64,000 bases of DNA from Fimbriimonadaceae bacterium (lineage in GTDB: Bacteria; Armatimonadota; Fimbriimonadia; Fimbriimonadales; Fimbriimonadaceae): contig JAHBTB010000004.1 in NCBI GenBank assembly GCA_019638795.1, positions 62,001-126,000 of the forward strand. Direction: 5' to 3'. Of this stretch, positions 1-9,622 are shown piece after piece (the stretch's first letter is position 1; every line of letters starts with the position of its first letter). Position numbers and translations under genes: made by a program. The notes under the pieces are model-generated. The model searched no databases. It saw only the letters and a program-made list of their open reading frames with translations, and had not been told where the DNA came from.

Positions 1-1314
<1,314 letters not shown>

Positions 1315-1328
<14 letters not shown>

Positions 1329-1773
1329 GCCAGACCCGGCGGAGAGCCTCGAGTGGGCCGTCCAATTTGGAGACGGCCAGGACGGGAAGAGGGTCGTCGT
1401 GGTCGCGGTGGCCGTCTTGGCCGGCCTGTTCGCGTTTGCTTTCTTGAGAAATATCTTGGCGTCACTCCTCGGTGTCGGAGCGGTATTGGTCTCCACAGCC
1501 GAACTGTTTCTTCCGATCAGGTTCACCCTTGACGAGCAGGGGGCGCGACGGAAGTGCGGTTTGAGCGTCGTGGAGGTGAAGTGGGCGGACGTTCTCCAAG
1601 TTGTGGAGTCAGAGGACGGGGTGAGGCTGTCGACCGTCGCACCAGGGTCGAAGCTGGAACCCTTCCGAGGCGTGTTTTTGCGCTTTTCTGGCAACCGGGA
1701 CGCCGTATTGGGCAAAATACGCGCACTTCAAACAAGCCATGCAGACTCTGTGGGACAGCGAACTGACGCCTGA
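1315..1773 (+). CDS. Uncharacterised two-helix membrane protein with PH-like tail
   Basis: I do not recognise a named family. The 152-residue product has a short acidic N-terminus, two adjacent hydrophobic segments (about residues 26-44 and 46-66), then a soluble part of alternating strands with a pattern like bacterial PH (YdbT/YcxB-type) domains: a FTLDEQG strand, a VKWADVLQV strand and a final helix RDAVLGKIRAL. It starts 14 nt before the prs stop and ends 35 nt inside the next gene, so it is probably translationally coupled on both sides. It is the first member of the six-gene block ending at 5627. The PH resemblance is an inference from strand pattern only. Confidence 0.75.
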
Positions 1774-2056
1774 CGAACGGGACGCCTTGGTCGACAAACT
1801 GGTGTTTGAGATCAAGAAGCGCCGAATGGAAGCTCCAGCGATCTTCTTCCTGGAGTCGCACAAGCCAGTCGCCGCCTTGGCTGGCCACGCGATGGTCGCG
1901 TTCGCGCCTTTTCTGGTACCGTTTGTGGGCATGGAGGCGGTCAACGACTACAGCCGCCTTCTTCTGAAGCGTGAAAACGTCGAGCTGGTCATCCAGGCCC
2001 TGGAGCAAGACGACGCCCCCCGTGGACACGAGGCCACCCCGACATGCAATACCTAG
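1739..2056 (+). CDS. Small uncharacterised protein of the DUF6754 cluster
   Basis: The 105-residue protein has no family I can name. It has a charged amphipathic N-terminal half (about residues 1-38) and one hydrophobic stretch, HKPVAALAGHAMVAFAPFLVPFVG (split: residues 41-52 and 53-64), followed by the motif NDYSRLLLKRENVELVIQAL. The hydrophobic part could be a membrane helix or hairpin. It overlaps the preceding gene by 35 nt in another frame and the DUF6754 gene by 13 nt. Such overlaps argue for a real, co-translated gene, because both frames stay open through typical codons. Function is unknown. Confidence 0.7.
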   Translation: MQTLWDSELTPDERDALVDKLVFEIKKRRMEAPAIFFLESHKPVAALAGHAMVAFAPFLVPFVGMEAVNDYSRLLLKRENVELVIQALEQDDAPRGHEATPTCNT

Positions 2057-2991
2057 ACACCGGATGGTTCGGCGTCCTCATCACCCTGCTGATGGTGGCG
2101 TTCGTGCTTTTGAACATTGCCCGTGCGAAGGGAAAGAAGGAACTCTTTATCCGGCGGATCGCCGGCCTGAACGCCCTTGACGACGCCATTGGACGCGCCA
2201 CCGAAATGGGCCGGCCGATCCTGATGGTTCCGGGCATCGGTGCGCTTAACGCCATCTCAGTCCAGGCGATCAATATCTTCAAGCAGGTCGCCAAAACGGC
2301 AGCGCAGTTCGGCACCCCGATCCGGATCTGCTGTGCCGACGCGGCGGTCTACACCGTCGCCCAGGAACTGATCCGCGACGTCTATCAGGAGCAGGGGATG
2401 ATCGAGCGGTTTGACGCCCAGACCGTCCAGTTCATCAGCGACCGCCAATTTGCCTTCGCTGCCGGCGTCAGCGGTATGGTCCTCCGCGACCAAGCGGCGG
2501 CGTCGTTCCTGCTTGGCGAGTTCTACGCCGAGTCGTTGATCTTTGCCGAGACGGCCAACGCCATCGGTGCGATCCAAATCGCGGGTTCGACTAAGACGGC
2601 TCAGACGCCGTTCTTCATCGCGGCATGCGACTATGTCCTGATCGGCGACGAGTACTACGCCGCCAGCGCCTATCTCACCCGGGAGCCCGTGCTCGTCGGG
2701 AGCCTGATTGGTCAAGACTGGGGCAAGATTCTGATCGCCCTTCTCGTGACGGTCGGGTTCCTGTTCAACTCGATCGAGCGGGTCCAGCCGGCCACCCAGC
2801 ACCGCGACGAGGACGACAAAGGCAACGCGGTCTGGAACCAAGTCGATCCGGCCACGGTGAAGGAGAATGACAAGCTCAAGAAAGCCTCCGACACCTTCAT
2901 GTACCAAGTCTTCAACCCCTTCATCACCGAAGACATGAAGAAAGTCGAACGACAAAAGGACCCCAACGCGCCGGTGGAGGAAGGCAAGTGA
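2044..2991 (+). CDS. DUF6754 family membrane protein
   Basis: This 315-residue protein matches my memory of DUF6754: an N-terminal membrane helix (residues about 7-27), a Rossmann-like domain beginning GRPILMVPGIGALN (residue about 57), the segments GTPIRICCADAAVY, FYAESLIFAETAN and QIAGSTKTAQTPFF, then EYYAASAYLTREP, and a second membrane helix near residues 229-244 (GKILIALLVTVGFLFN), ending in a charged tail. No enzymatic role is known for the family. It is embedded in a block of membrane-protein genes with 13-nt and 4-nt overlaps on its two sides, which suggests a stoichiometric membrane complex. Confidence 0.85.
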   Translation: MQYLDTGWFGVLITLLMVAFVLLNIARAKGKKELFIRRIAGLNALDDAIGRATEMGRPILMVPGIGALNAISVQAINIFKQVAKTAAQFGTPIRICCADAAVYTVAQELIRDVYQEQGMIERFDAQTVQFISDRQFAFAAGVSGMVLRDQAAASFLLGEFYAESLIFAETANAIGAIQIAGSTKTAQTPFFIAACDYVLIGDEYYAASAYLTREPVLVGSLIGQDWGKILIALLVTVGFLFNSIERVQPATQHRDEDDKGNAVWNQVDPATVKENDKLKKASDTFMYQVFNPFITEDMKKVERQKDPNAPVEEGK

Positions 2992-3905
2992 CCGAACTTC
3001 TTGCCCAAGCCCGCCTGACGTTCTTCGGCATGACGCCGAACAGCCCTGAGCTTTGGGTGAAGATCGCCGTCACCTTCTTTCTCGGCGTGGTCGTCATGGT
3101 CAGCCTGACCAAGGTGCCGCCCCGGTTTCGCCGCTATGTCACGTTGGCGTTCACCTTCGTCTCCGGGCTTTTCTATGTGCTGCTGTGGCTGTGGCCGGTG
3201 CCCATCGCCCGGGAGCCGGGGCAGTTACCCAACAACGGAGTCGAGGCGTTCGGCTTCTGGCTCGACGACGCGGTCCCTCGCGTCGCCGACGTCGCCCAGA
3301 TCCTTACCGCGTTCTTGCTGGGGCTCGGCATCATGAGTCTTCTCACCGTCCACAGCCAGCGGATCCGGCGCAAGGCACCCGACTGGAAGTTCAGCGTGGT
3401 GCTGATGGTGTCGTTGCTGACGATGGTCTCGTTTGGCTACGTGGACTGGATCCAAAGGAAGTTCCAAGACCCCAAGGGCCAATTGCTGGAAATGGCGAAC
3501 TGGGGGCCGGTCCAGTATGGGCAAGACCTCCTCTTCGACGGCGCGTACCAGCAGATGGAGGCGGCGATGTTTTCGACGATCGCGTTCTTCATCCTTTCCG
3601 CGGCCTACCGGGCGTTCCGGATCAGGTCGATCGAATCGACCGTGCTCATGGGGAGCGCGCTGATCTTGATGCTCAGTCTGATGGGAGCCCTCGACTTTGT
3701 CTGGACATCAGGGGTGGATCACATGATCGCCCAGACGCACATCGTGTTCTTGGAGAACCTGAAGATCAGCGAGATAGCCAGTTGGGTCAAGACGGCGCTA
3801 CAGACTCCGAGTATCCGGGCCATCGAGTTCGGTGTCGGCTTGGGGTCGGTCGCCATGGGCCTGCGCATATGGCTCGGCCTTGAGCGTGGTGGGGTGAGCG
3901 CCTGA
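2988..3905 (+). CDS. Uncharacterised multi-pass membrane protein
   Basis: The 305-residue product has about seven hydrophobic segments (roughly residues 22-45, 52-72, 99-122, 134-152, 191-212, 215-240 and 275-298) with short charged loops between them. No transporter signature or catalytic motif was recognised. The start codon overlaps the DUF6754 stop (ATGA), and its own stop shares one base with the next start (TGATG), the usual mark of translational coupling. It is most likely the integral-membrane core of the complex encoded by 1315-5627. Confidence 0.8.
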   Translation: MTELLAQARLTFFGMTPNSPELWVKIAVTFFLGVVVMVSLTKVPPRFRRYVTLAFTFVSGLFYVLLWLWPVPIAREPGQLPNNGVEAFGFWLDDAVPRVADVAQILTAFLLGLGIMSLLTVHSQRIRRKAPDWKFSVVLMVSLLTMVSFGYVDWIQRKFQDPKGQLLEMANWGPVQYGQDLLFDGAYQQMEAAMFSTIAFFILSAAYRAFRIRSIESTVLMGSALILMLSLMGALDFVWTSGVDHMIAQTHIVFLENLKISEIASWVKTALQTPSIRAIEFGVGLGSVAMGLRIWLGLERGGVSA

Positions 3906-4867
3906 TGAACGCGGCATTTTGGGAGCGGTTGCAAAAGATCGACCGCCGCATCCTCTATGTGATCCTTGTCGCCTTGACTTCGGTCGGGCTCTTTATCAAG
4001 GCGGAGATACCCGTCACCGTCGACGACTCGTCGGCCGACCTCTACGCCAAGTTGATGAAGATGGACCCCAACAAACCGGTGATCGTCCAGACCGACTGGA
4101 CCATCTCGACGCGGGGTGAGAACATGGCCCATCTGGAGTGCCTCTTGCGCATCCTGATGGCGCGAAAAATCAAGTTCGTCTACTACTCGGCGACGCCGGA
4201 CGCCCCTGCGTTCCAGGTTGCCACCGACGTCATCCGCAACATCAACGAAGAGCGGAAGAAGATGAACCTTCCGACGTACTCAAGGGGCACCGACTACATC
4301 GGGCTCGGCCTCTTCCCGAACGCGGAGGGCGCCAACGAGTCGATGCGGAACGACATCAAGAAAGCTTGGGGCGGTCGTCGCGTGCGGATGCCGGACGGCA
4401 AGGAGCAGGAGATCTTCGACACGCCGGTCTTGAAGGGCGTGAACACGATCGGCGACTTCAGCCTGATGGTCGTCATCACCGCGTCGGACACGATCGACTA
4501 CGCCGTCCAGCGGCTCAACGACAAGGTGGACCTCGCGAGCATGGTCACCGGGGTCGTCGCGCCGGGGAACCTGCCGTACTACCAAGCCAAGCAGCTCAAG
4601 GGGTTCGCAGGTGGATTGAAGGGGTGCTACGACATGGAGTACATGATGAAGCACGGCATCAACCACCCCGAAGAGGGCGGCAAGATCTACGTGAAGGCAG
4701 GAAAGATCGTCGGGGAAGTCCCGCCGCTGGGCCAGGGTAAGGACATGGCCCGGGCCACCCAGTACTACGCCGACCTCCACATCGCCTTGACCTTGTTGAT
4801 CTTGGCCGTGGTCGTCGGCAACGTCGCGATGTTCGCCCAGAAGGCGGGCAAGAAGGGAGGCGCCTAA
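3905..4867 (+). CDS. Uncharacterised membrane-anchored protein, DUF6754-like layout
   Basis: The 320-residue protein has one N-terminal membrane helix (about residues 14-34), a soluble alpha/beta domain of about 250 residues, and a C-terminal helix (about 292-312) followed by a lysine-rich tail. The soluble domain starts with a KPVIVQTDW strand and has a LMARKIKFVYYSAT strand, the layout of a nucleotide-binding-like alpha/beta fold, but there is no P-loop. Its helix-domain-helix layout parallels the DUF6754 protein two genes upstream, and the segment LPYYQAKQLKGFAGG sits where that protein has TPFFIAACDYVLIG. A distant paralogy is possible but unproven. Confidence 0.8.
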   Translation: MNAAFWERLQKIDRRILYVILVALTSVGLFIKAEIPVTVDDSSADLYAKLMKMDPNKPVIVQTDWTISTRGENMAHLECLLRILMARKIKFVYYSATPDAPAFQVATDVIRNINEERKKMNLPTYSRGTDYIGLGLFPNAEGANESMRNDIKKAWGGRRVRMPDGKEQEIFDTPVLKGVNTIGDFSLMVVITASDTIDYAVQRLNDKVDLASMVTGVVAPGNLPYYQAKQLKGFAGGLKGCYDMEYMMKHGINHPEEGGKIYVKAGKIVGEVPPLGQGKDMARATQYYADLHIALTLLILAVVVGNVAMFAQKAGKKGGA

Positions 4868-4868
4868 G

Positions 4869-5627
4869 TTGGACCAGTACCTCTTGATCAAGCTCACCGT
4901 CGGCGTCGTCTTGACGGTCGGTCTGTACAGCGTCCTCTACAAAGAGAACAAGTTCTACCGGTTCTGCGAGCACGTCTTCCTTGGCCTCGCCGCGGGGTAC
5001 TCGCTCGTTGCGATTTGGACGTCGATCCTCTACGACCAGTGGTGGTTGAAGATGACCGGCGTGCCAGCCGAGGGGGCGACCAAAATGGTGCCCGGCTACT
5101 TCATGTACGCCATCCTCGTCCCCATCGGGTTGTGTGGCTACACCGTCCTGAGTAAGAAACACAACTGGATGAGCCGTATCCCGATCGGTGTCATCCTCGG
5201 GCTATGGTCGGGCCAGCAGATCAAGAACTGGTGGACCACCTATGGAGCCCAGATCTATGGCTCGATGCAGCCGGTGATCCCGACGACGTGGACTTCGTTG
5301 ACAAGGCCGGCGACATACACCTTTGACGCCACGGGGGCCAAGGTGCCCCTTTCGCCGGAGGCCGTCGCCGTCATCCGGTCGAACATCTATGCCAGCCAGG
5401 CCCTGTCCAACCTGATCTTCGTCATCACGATCGTCACCGCGCTGAGCTACTTCCTCTTTAATTTCGAGCTGAAGGGCAAGTTCTTGCGGAGCTTCAACAC
5501 GGTCGGGCGCTGGCTGCTGATGATCGGTTTCGGCGCCTTGTTCGGCAGCACCGTCATGGCCCGGTTCGCCCTCGTCATCGACCGCATGTCGTTTATCTGG
5601 AACGAATGGTTGCGGTTGGGTAGGTGA
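4869..5627 (+). CDS. Uncharacterised six-helix membrane protein
   Basis: The 252-residue product starts at TTG one base after the previous stop. Hydrophobic segments lie near residues 7-24, 37-55, 74-92, 101-116, 178-198 and 208-232. No family was recognised. It closes the block of five membrane proteins and one small protein that starts at 1315. recO follows directly, its apparent coding region beginning at or just after this stop codon. Confidence 0.78.
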   Translation: MDQYLLIKLTVGVVLTVGLYSVLYKENKFYRFCEHVFLGLAAGYSLVAIWTSILYDQWWLKMTGVPAEGATKMVPGYFMYAILVPIGLCGYTVLSKKHNWMSRIPIGVILGLWSGQQIKNWWTTYGAQIYGSMQPVIPTTWTSLTRPATYTFDATGAKVPLSPEAVAVIRSNIYASQALSNLIFVITIVTALSYFLFNFELKGKFLRSFNTVGRWLLMIGFGALFGSTVMARFALVIDRMSFIWNEWLRLGR

Positions 5628-5658
5628 CCTTCTGTCCGGCGAGCGCACGGCCCAAGCC

Positions 5659-6390
5659 TTGGTCTTGCGCCGCCAAGACAGCGGCGAGTCTGACCGACGG
5701 CTGACCCTCCTCACCGAGGAGTTTGGCAAGTTGGACGTTGTCGCCAAGGGGGCACGGAAATCTGGCTCACGGCTCGCGGGAAGTAGCGAGCCGTTTGTCT
5801 TGGCCGAGTTCACGTGGCACGAGGGCCGGGCAAGACGGTTCGTCGTCCAGGCGCGGCCGCAGACATCGTTCCCCCGCGTCCGTTCTGACTATGCGCGGCT
5901 CACAGGGGCGTTGGCCTGGTGTGAACTCCTTGCCGTCGCTCTGCCGTGGGAGAGCCCTGCCGAGGGCTACTTGGCCGAGGCCTTGACGGTCGCCCACGCC
6001 CTTGAGTCCGCCTCAGACCCGGGGGCGGTCGTCGCCTGGGGATTGGTCCGACTCCTTGAGGTCGAAGGGATCGAGCCCTCTTGGACACGGTGCGTCCTGA
6101 CCGGCGAGTCGTTGCAGTCGCAGGTCGTCGCGGTGTCTCCGATGGCCGGCGGCTATGTCTCCCTTGACCAGGCATCATATCCCGACGCGGTCTGGACCGA
6201 CGCGGAGGTGGCGATCACGGCTGCTCGACTGGCCGAACTGACCGAGCCGCCAATTCGCATGAAGAAGTCAGCGGAAACGGTCCGTGCCTTGGTGCAGTAC
6301 TGGCAGCAGGTCGTCGAACGGCCCTTGCCCGCGGGCGTGTCGTTCGCCTCCGGGCTCGACGACGGCCAGGGAGTACAATCAGAGGGATGA
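5659..6390 (+). CDS. recO: DNA repair protein RecO
   Basis: RecO loads RecA on SSB-covered single-stranded DNA in the RecFOR pathway. The N-terminal OB-fold signature is clear (VLRRQDSGESDRRLTLLTEE followed by FGKLDVVAKGARK), and the length of about 243 residues fits the family. The C-terminal part lacks the four-cysteine zinc site found in some RecO proteins. The homology appears to extend upstream of the TTG at 5659 (residues ERTAQA), yet no ATG, GTG or TTG was seen in frame between 5587 and 5658; a CTG at 5632, five bases after AGGTG, is the only plausible earlier start noted. The 3' end overlaps the next gene by 4 nt. Confidence 0.88.
   Translation: MVLRRQDSGESDRRLTLLTEEFGKLDVVAKGARKSGSRLAGSSEPFVLAEFTWHEGRARRFVVQARPQTSFPRVRSDYARLTGALAWCELLAVALPWESPAEGYLAEALTVAHALESASDPGAVVAWGLVRLLEVEGIEPSWTRCVLTGESLQSQVVAVSPMAGGYVSLDQASYPDAVWTDAEVAITAARLAELTEPPIRMKKSAETVRALVQYWQQVVERPLPAGVSFASGLDDGQGVQSEG
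6374..6386 (+). promoter_or_regulatory. Leaderless-type -10 box before the OppA-like gene
   Basis: TACAAT at 6374-6379 ends 7 nt before the ATG at 6387. The box lies inside the 3' end of recO, so the lipoprotein operon can be transcribed separately from recO. AGAGGG between box and start could also act as a weak ribosome binding site. Confidence 0.5.
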
Positions 6391-8021
6391 ACAAGCTGGG
6401 CATCTTGTCGGCCGTCCTCGTGGCCGCCCTGTTGACGGTCGGTTGCGGTGGCCCGGGAAAGTTCTCGGAGCGGCGGAAGGAAGGCGAGGAGAATGTCCTG
6501 CGCTATCCGATCAAGAGCAACCCGACAAGCCTTGACCCCGCCATTGTCCAGGACGGCGACACGATCGACATCCTTCAGAACGTGTACGAGGGCCTCGTCG
6601 GTTGGGACGAGAACAACCAGCCGGTCGGCTACCTCGCCGAGAACTGGGAAGCCAAGGAAAACGGCAAGGTCTGGGTCTTCCACCTCAGAAAGGGCGTGAA
6701 GTTCTCCAACGGGAAGGAAGTCACCGCCGAAGACGTCAAGTGGAGCATTGAACGCGCCACCGACCCCCAACTCAAGTCGCAGACCGCCGACGCCTATATG
6801 AACGACATTGTCGGCGTCACCGAGCGGGTCAAGGCCTATGACAAAATTAAGGACGGCCAACCGAAGCCGCCCCTGCCCGAGTTGACCGGAGTCAAGGTCA
6901 TCGATCCCTTGACCGTCGAGATCGACCTGAAGCAACCGACGCCCTACTTCCTCGGTCGGCTCACCTACATCGCCAGCGCGGTCTTGCCCAAGGGGGCGGT
7001 GCCTCCGACCGAGATCACTGACATCAAGGACTGCATCGGTACCGGCCCGTACAAGATCAAGGAGTTCTATCCGAACCAGCTCCTTGTCCTTGAGGCCAAC
7101 CCCGAATACCACGGCGGCAAGGTCAAGCTAGCCAAGATCGAGCGTCCGGTCATCATCGACTCGCAGACTCGCCTCAACAAGTACCGCAACGGCGAGTTGG
7201 ACATGTTGCTGCTCGACCGTCAGGACGTCAACGCCCTCAAGCAGGACGCTGTCCTCTCGAAAGAGATCGTCGCCTATCCTCGCCCGTCAATCTATTACGT
7301 CGCGTTGAACCAGCTTGTCTATAAGGAGTTCAAGGACCTCCGCGTCCGACAGGCGTTTGCCATGGCGATCGACCGCGACAAGATCGTCAACGAGCTGCTG
7401 GAAGGACTCAGCAAGAAAGCGGACAGCATTGTCCCGCCCGGTGTCAAAGGGCACCGCGACGTGGCGGCGGTCTACCCGTATGACGTGACCAAGGCCAAGG
7501 CCCTGCTCGCCCAAGCGGGTTTCCCCGACGGAAAGGGTCTGCCTGAGTTCGAACTCACCTTCCGTGACGGCCAGCCCGACGTCCAAGTCGTCGCCGAGGC
7601 GGTGGCCAGTCAGCTGATCGCGAACCTGGGCATCAAGGTCAAACTCCACAAGATGGAATGGAGGGCCTATCTGGAGCGGTTCAACAAGAAGGAACAGGGG
7701 TTCTATCACATGCGGTGGGCGGCCGATTACCTTGACCCACAGAACTTCTTGAGCCAGATGCTCGCGACTTGGGGCCCCGAGAACAAGCTCGGATATGCGA
7801 ACGCCGAGTTCGACCGGCTCTGCAAGCTCGGGGACACGACGCTTGACTACGACGCCCGCGTGCCCTTCTATCAGAAGGCGGAAGACGTGGCGTTGCAAGA
7901 CGTCGCTTGGATCCCCATCTACTTCCAGAAGGACTACGAACTGCACAAACCTGGTGTCACCGGGCTCAGAGAGTCGCTCTTTGGGCACTTGCAGCACACT
8001 ACGACCAGTATTTCTCGGTGA
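6387..8021 (+). CDS. Peptide/oligopeptide ABC transporter substrate-binding lipoprotein
   Basis: The 544-residue protein is a family 5 extracellular solute-binding protein (OppA/DppA type). A lipoprotein signal ends in LTVGC with the lipidated cysteine at residue 20. Family landmarks follow: NPTSLDPAIVQDGD, YEGLVGWDENNQPVGYLAENW, the SNGKEVTAEDVKWSIERA block and CIGTGPYKIKEFYPN. It would capture peptides or another oligomer outside the inner membrane. No permease or ATPase genes are adjacent. The next gene, an AraC-type regulator, starts at the base after the stop, so the two are coupled and the binding protein may serve a sensing circuit or a transporter encoded elsewhere. Confidence 0.92.
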   Translation: MNKLGILSAVLVAALLTVGCGGPGKFSERRKEGEENVLRYPIKSNPTSLDPAIVQDGDTIDILQNVYEGLVGWDENNQPVGYLAENWEAKENGKVWVFHLRKGVKFSNGKEVTAEDVKWSIERATDPQLKSQTADAYMNDIVGVTERVKAYDKIKDGQPKPPLPELTGVKVIDPLTVEIDLKQPTPYFLGRLTYIASAVLPKGAVPPTEITDIKDCIGTGPYKIKEFYPNQLLVLEANPEYHGGKVKLAKIERPVIIDSQTRLNKYRNGELDMLLLDRQDVNALKQDAVLSKEIVAYPRPSIYYVALNQLVYKEFKDLRVRQAFAMAIDRDKIVNELLEGLSKKADSIVPPGVKGHRDVAAVYPYDVTKAKALLAQAGFPDGKGLPEFELTFRDGQPDVQVVAEAVASQLIANLGIKVKLHKMEWRAYLERFNKKEQGFYHMRWAADYLDPQNFLSQMLATWGPENKLGYANAEFDRLCKLGDTTLDYDARVPFYQKAEDVALQDVAWIPIYFQKDYELHKPGVTGLRESLFGHLQHTTTSISR

Positions 8022-9245
8022 ATGGGGAGCGTCGTCCGCCGACTTGAGTTCCGTCGGCCATATCTCGGGCCGGTCTGGACGCCGCCTAGCGGGCTAGACC
8101 TGCCGGTGGTCGGTGGCACGGGCTGGCAGAGCAACGGCGGGGTGAGCAAGCGTCACCCCGCCCGGGCCCTGCCGCTTTCGATGGAAGTCCCCGTCCCGGT
8201 GCTTGAGGGGCCCGCGACCCAGATCCACCTTGTCGGCGTCTTCGCCTTGCATAGCGGCGAGAAGGCCGAGGTGCCGGGAACGTTGGGGGGCCTGTTCGAG
8301 GCGGTCGACGCCAATGGGAAGTCGGTGCGCGTGAACCTGGTCAACGGCAGGCACTACAACGACGCCACCGAAGTGGCGGCCATCGAACGGGTCGCCGGTG
8401 ACGGCACCAGCCTGCTGACCATTTCGACTGCCCTCGTCGACGATGTCAAGGTGAGGGTCGACCGGCTGACGGTGGACATGCCCGGCGGCTTCACGCCGCG
8501 CAAGATCATCTTCCGTGACCTCGGCTCGCCCGCCAGCTTCATCATCTTTGACGTCTTCATCGAGTGCCAGGAGGCCAAGAGTTGCCCGATGCACGGCCGG
8601 GGCAGTGACATCGGTCTTGGTGAGATCGGGAGCATGCTGAGGCTCCGCGACCGGCCAAGGTTCGAGGCGTCCCTCAGCCAGGTCATCGAGGCCCTCAGGG
8701 CGGCGCCCGACCTTGACACGGCGAAGGGCTTGGCGGTCACATTCCTCGGAGTCGTCCTGTCGGCCCTCTTCGAACTGGGTTCCAGCCATGAGCGACACGG
8801 GTTCCTGCTCGATGCCGTGCGGACGGTCGACGCTCTGGCCGAGCAGGAGGCCGTCGTCCACCGTACTCTGGAACTGGTCGACAAACTGGTGGACGAGGTC
8901 TTCGAGGACGTCGGGGACGCCTTGGTCGACCGGGCGGTGGCCCTGGTCGAACGCAACTTCGCCCGAGAAATCTTGGACGACGAGATGGCAAGGCTTCTGG
9001 GGGTCAGCACGTCGCATTTCCGGTACCTGTTCCGACGGCGCACGGGACGCCCCTTCCACAAGTATCTCGTCGCCGTCCGCTTGGAGAAGGCCCACGAGTC
9101 GATCCTCCAGACCGACGCGACGATCTTATCGGTCGCCGAGTCGGTGGGGTTCAGTAGCCCCGCCCACTTCAGCCGCGCGTTTCTCAAGCGGTTCGGCTAC
9201 CCACCGTCCGCCCTCCGGAACGGCGCTCGCCGCACATTCCGTTGA
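8022..9245 (+). CDS. AraC-family transcriptional regulator with beta-sandwich-like N-terminal half
   Basis: The C-terminal hundred residues (about 305-403) are a complete AraC double helix-turn-helix: DDEMARLLGVSTSHFRYLFR, then FHKYLVAVRLEKA, ILSVAESVGFSSPAHFSRAF and FGYPPSALR. The first 190 residues are not a cupin. They read as a run of strands, with LVNGRHYND, GDGTSLLTIS, VRVDRLTVDM and SPASFIIFDVFIE, similar in style to galactose-binding-like beta-sandwiches. A helical linker follows. The start abuts the stop of the OppA-like gene with no gap. The ligand is unknown, and the beta-sandwich assignment is inference. Confidence 0.88.
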   Translation: MGSVVRRLEFRRPYLGPVWTPPSGLDLPVVGGTGWQSNGGVSKRHPARALPLSMEVPVPVLEGPATQIHLVGVFALHSGEKAEVPGTLGGLFEAVDANGKSVRVNLVNGRHYNDATEVAAIERVAGDGTSLLTISTALVDDVKVRVDRLTVDMPGGFTPRKIIFRDLGSPASFIIFDVFIECQEAKSCPMHGRGSDIGLGEIGSMLRLRDRPRFEASLSQVIEALRAAPDLDTAKGLAVTFLGVVLSALFELGSSHERHGFLLDAVRTVDALAEQEAVVHRTLELVDKLVDEVFEDVGDALVDRAVALVERNFAREILDDEMARLLGVSTSHFRYLFRRRTGRPFHKYLVAVRLEKAHESILQTDATILSVAESVGFSSPAHFSRAFLKRFGYPPSALRNGARRTFR

Positions 9246-9445
9246 AGCTACCGGTGGAGAGGCTGGCCGGCTCCGCCGACAATCAAGGGCGTATGGTCGT
9301 CCTTGGTGTCGTCCTGTATCTGGCAGCCGCCGCCGCGTTCTACGTCTATGCGGTCAAGACTGCCCTTGTCGGAGAGTCCAACGCTCCGACACTGTTGCTG
9401 CTGGTGAACAACGAAGCCGAGCAGCAAGACCGCCGTGCGGCCTGA
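9242..9445 (+). CDS. Small putative membrane protein
   Basis: A 67-residue frame starts at TTG, overlapping the AraC-type stop by 4 nt (TTGA). It has one clear membrane helix, MVVLGVVLYLAAAAAFYVYA, and a polar tail. An inner ATG at 9293 would start just before the helix and give 50 residues. No family was recognised. Overlap coupling and a single clean helix favour a real gene, but the short length leaves doubt. Confidence 0.45.
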   Translation: MKLPVERLAGSADNQGRMVVLGVVLYLAAAAAFYVYAVKTALVGESNAPTLLLLVNNEAEQQDRRAA

Positions 9446-9481
9446 GGCCCAGCGAACCTGCGGATCAGGGCAAGACCTGGC

Positions 9482-9487
9482 TATAAT
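9482..9487 (+). promoter_or_regulatory. -10 box of tRNA-Gln
   Basis: A perfect TATAAT lies 11 nt before the first base of the mature tRNA. No good -35 hexamer is visible at the expected distance. Confidence 0.6.
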
Positions 9488-9498
9488 CGCTGGAGAGC

Positions 9499-9572
9499 TG
9501 CCCGCTCGTCTAACGGCAGGACGACAGGTTCTGGCCCTGTTAATCGTGGTTCGAATCCATGGCGGGCAGCCA
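9499..9572 (+). tRNA. tRNA-Gln (anticodon CTG)
   Basis: A complete cloverleaf can be drawn: acceptor TGCCCGC pairs perfectly with GCGGGCA, D stem GTC/GAC, anticodon stem ACAGG/CCTGT around loop TTCTGGC (anticodon CTG, glutamine CAG codons), and T stem CGTGG/CCATG around TTCGAAT. The discriminator is G and the CCA end is encoded. The U1-A72 pair and G73 are usual for glutamine tRNA. T-rich runs follow at 9573 and about 9589. Confidence 0.95.
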
Positions 9573-9610
9573 TTTTTGTGTCCGGCTTTTTGAGTAGTGC
9601 CGCCGGGACA

Positions 9611-9622
9611 TAATGTCTCGAC
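9611..9622 (+). promoter_or_regulatory. Leaderless-type -10 box before the TMEM175-like gene
   Basis: CATAAT (9609-9614) or TAATGT (9611-9616) ends 6-8 nt before ATG 9623, with no Shine-Dalgarno sequence between. Confidence 0.5.

Noticed and set aside
9499-9572. Genomic island insertion at tRNA-Gln
   Set aside because: No integrase and no repeat of the tRNA 3' end was noticed downstream, and the neighbouring genes look like ordinary chromosomal genes.
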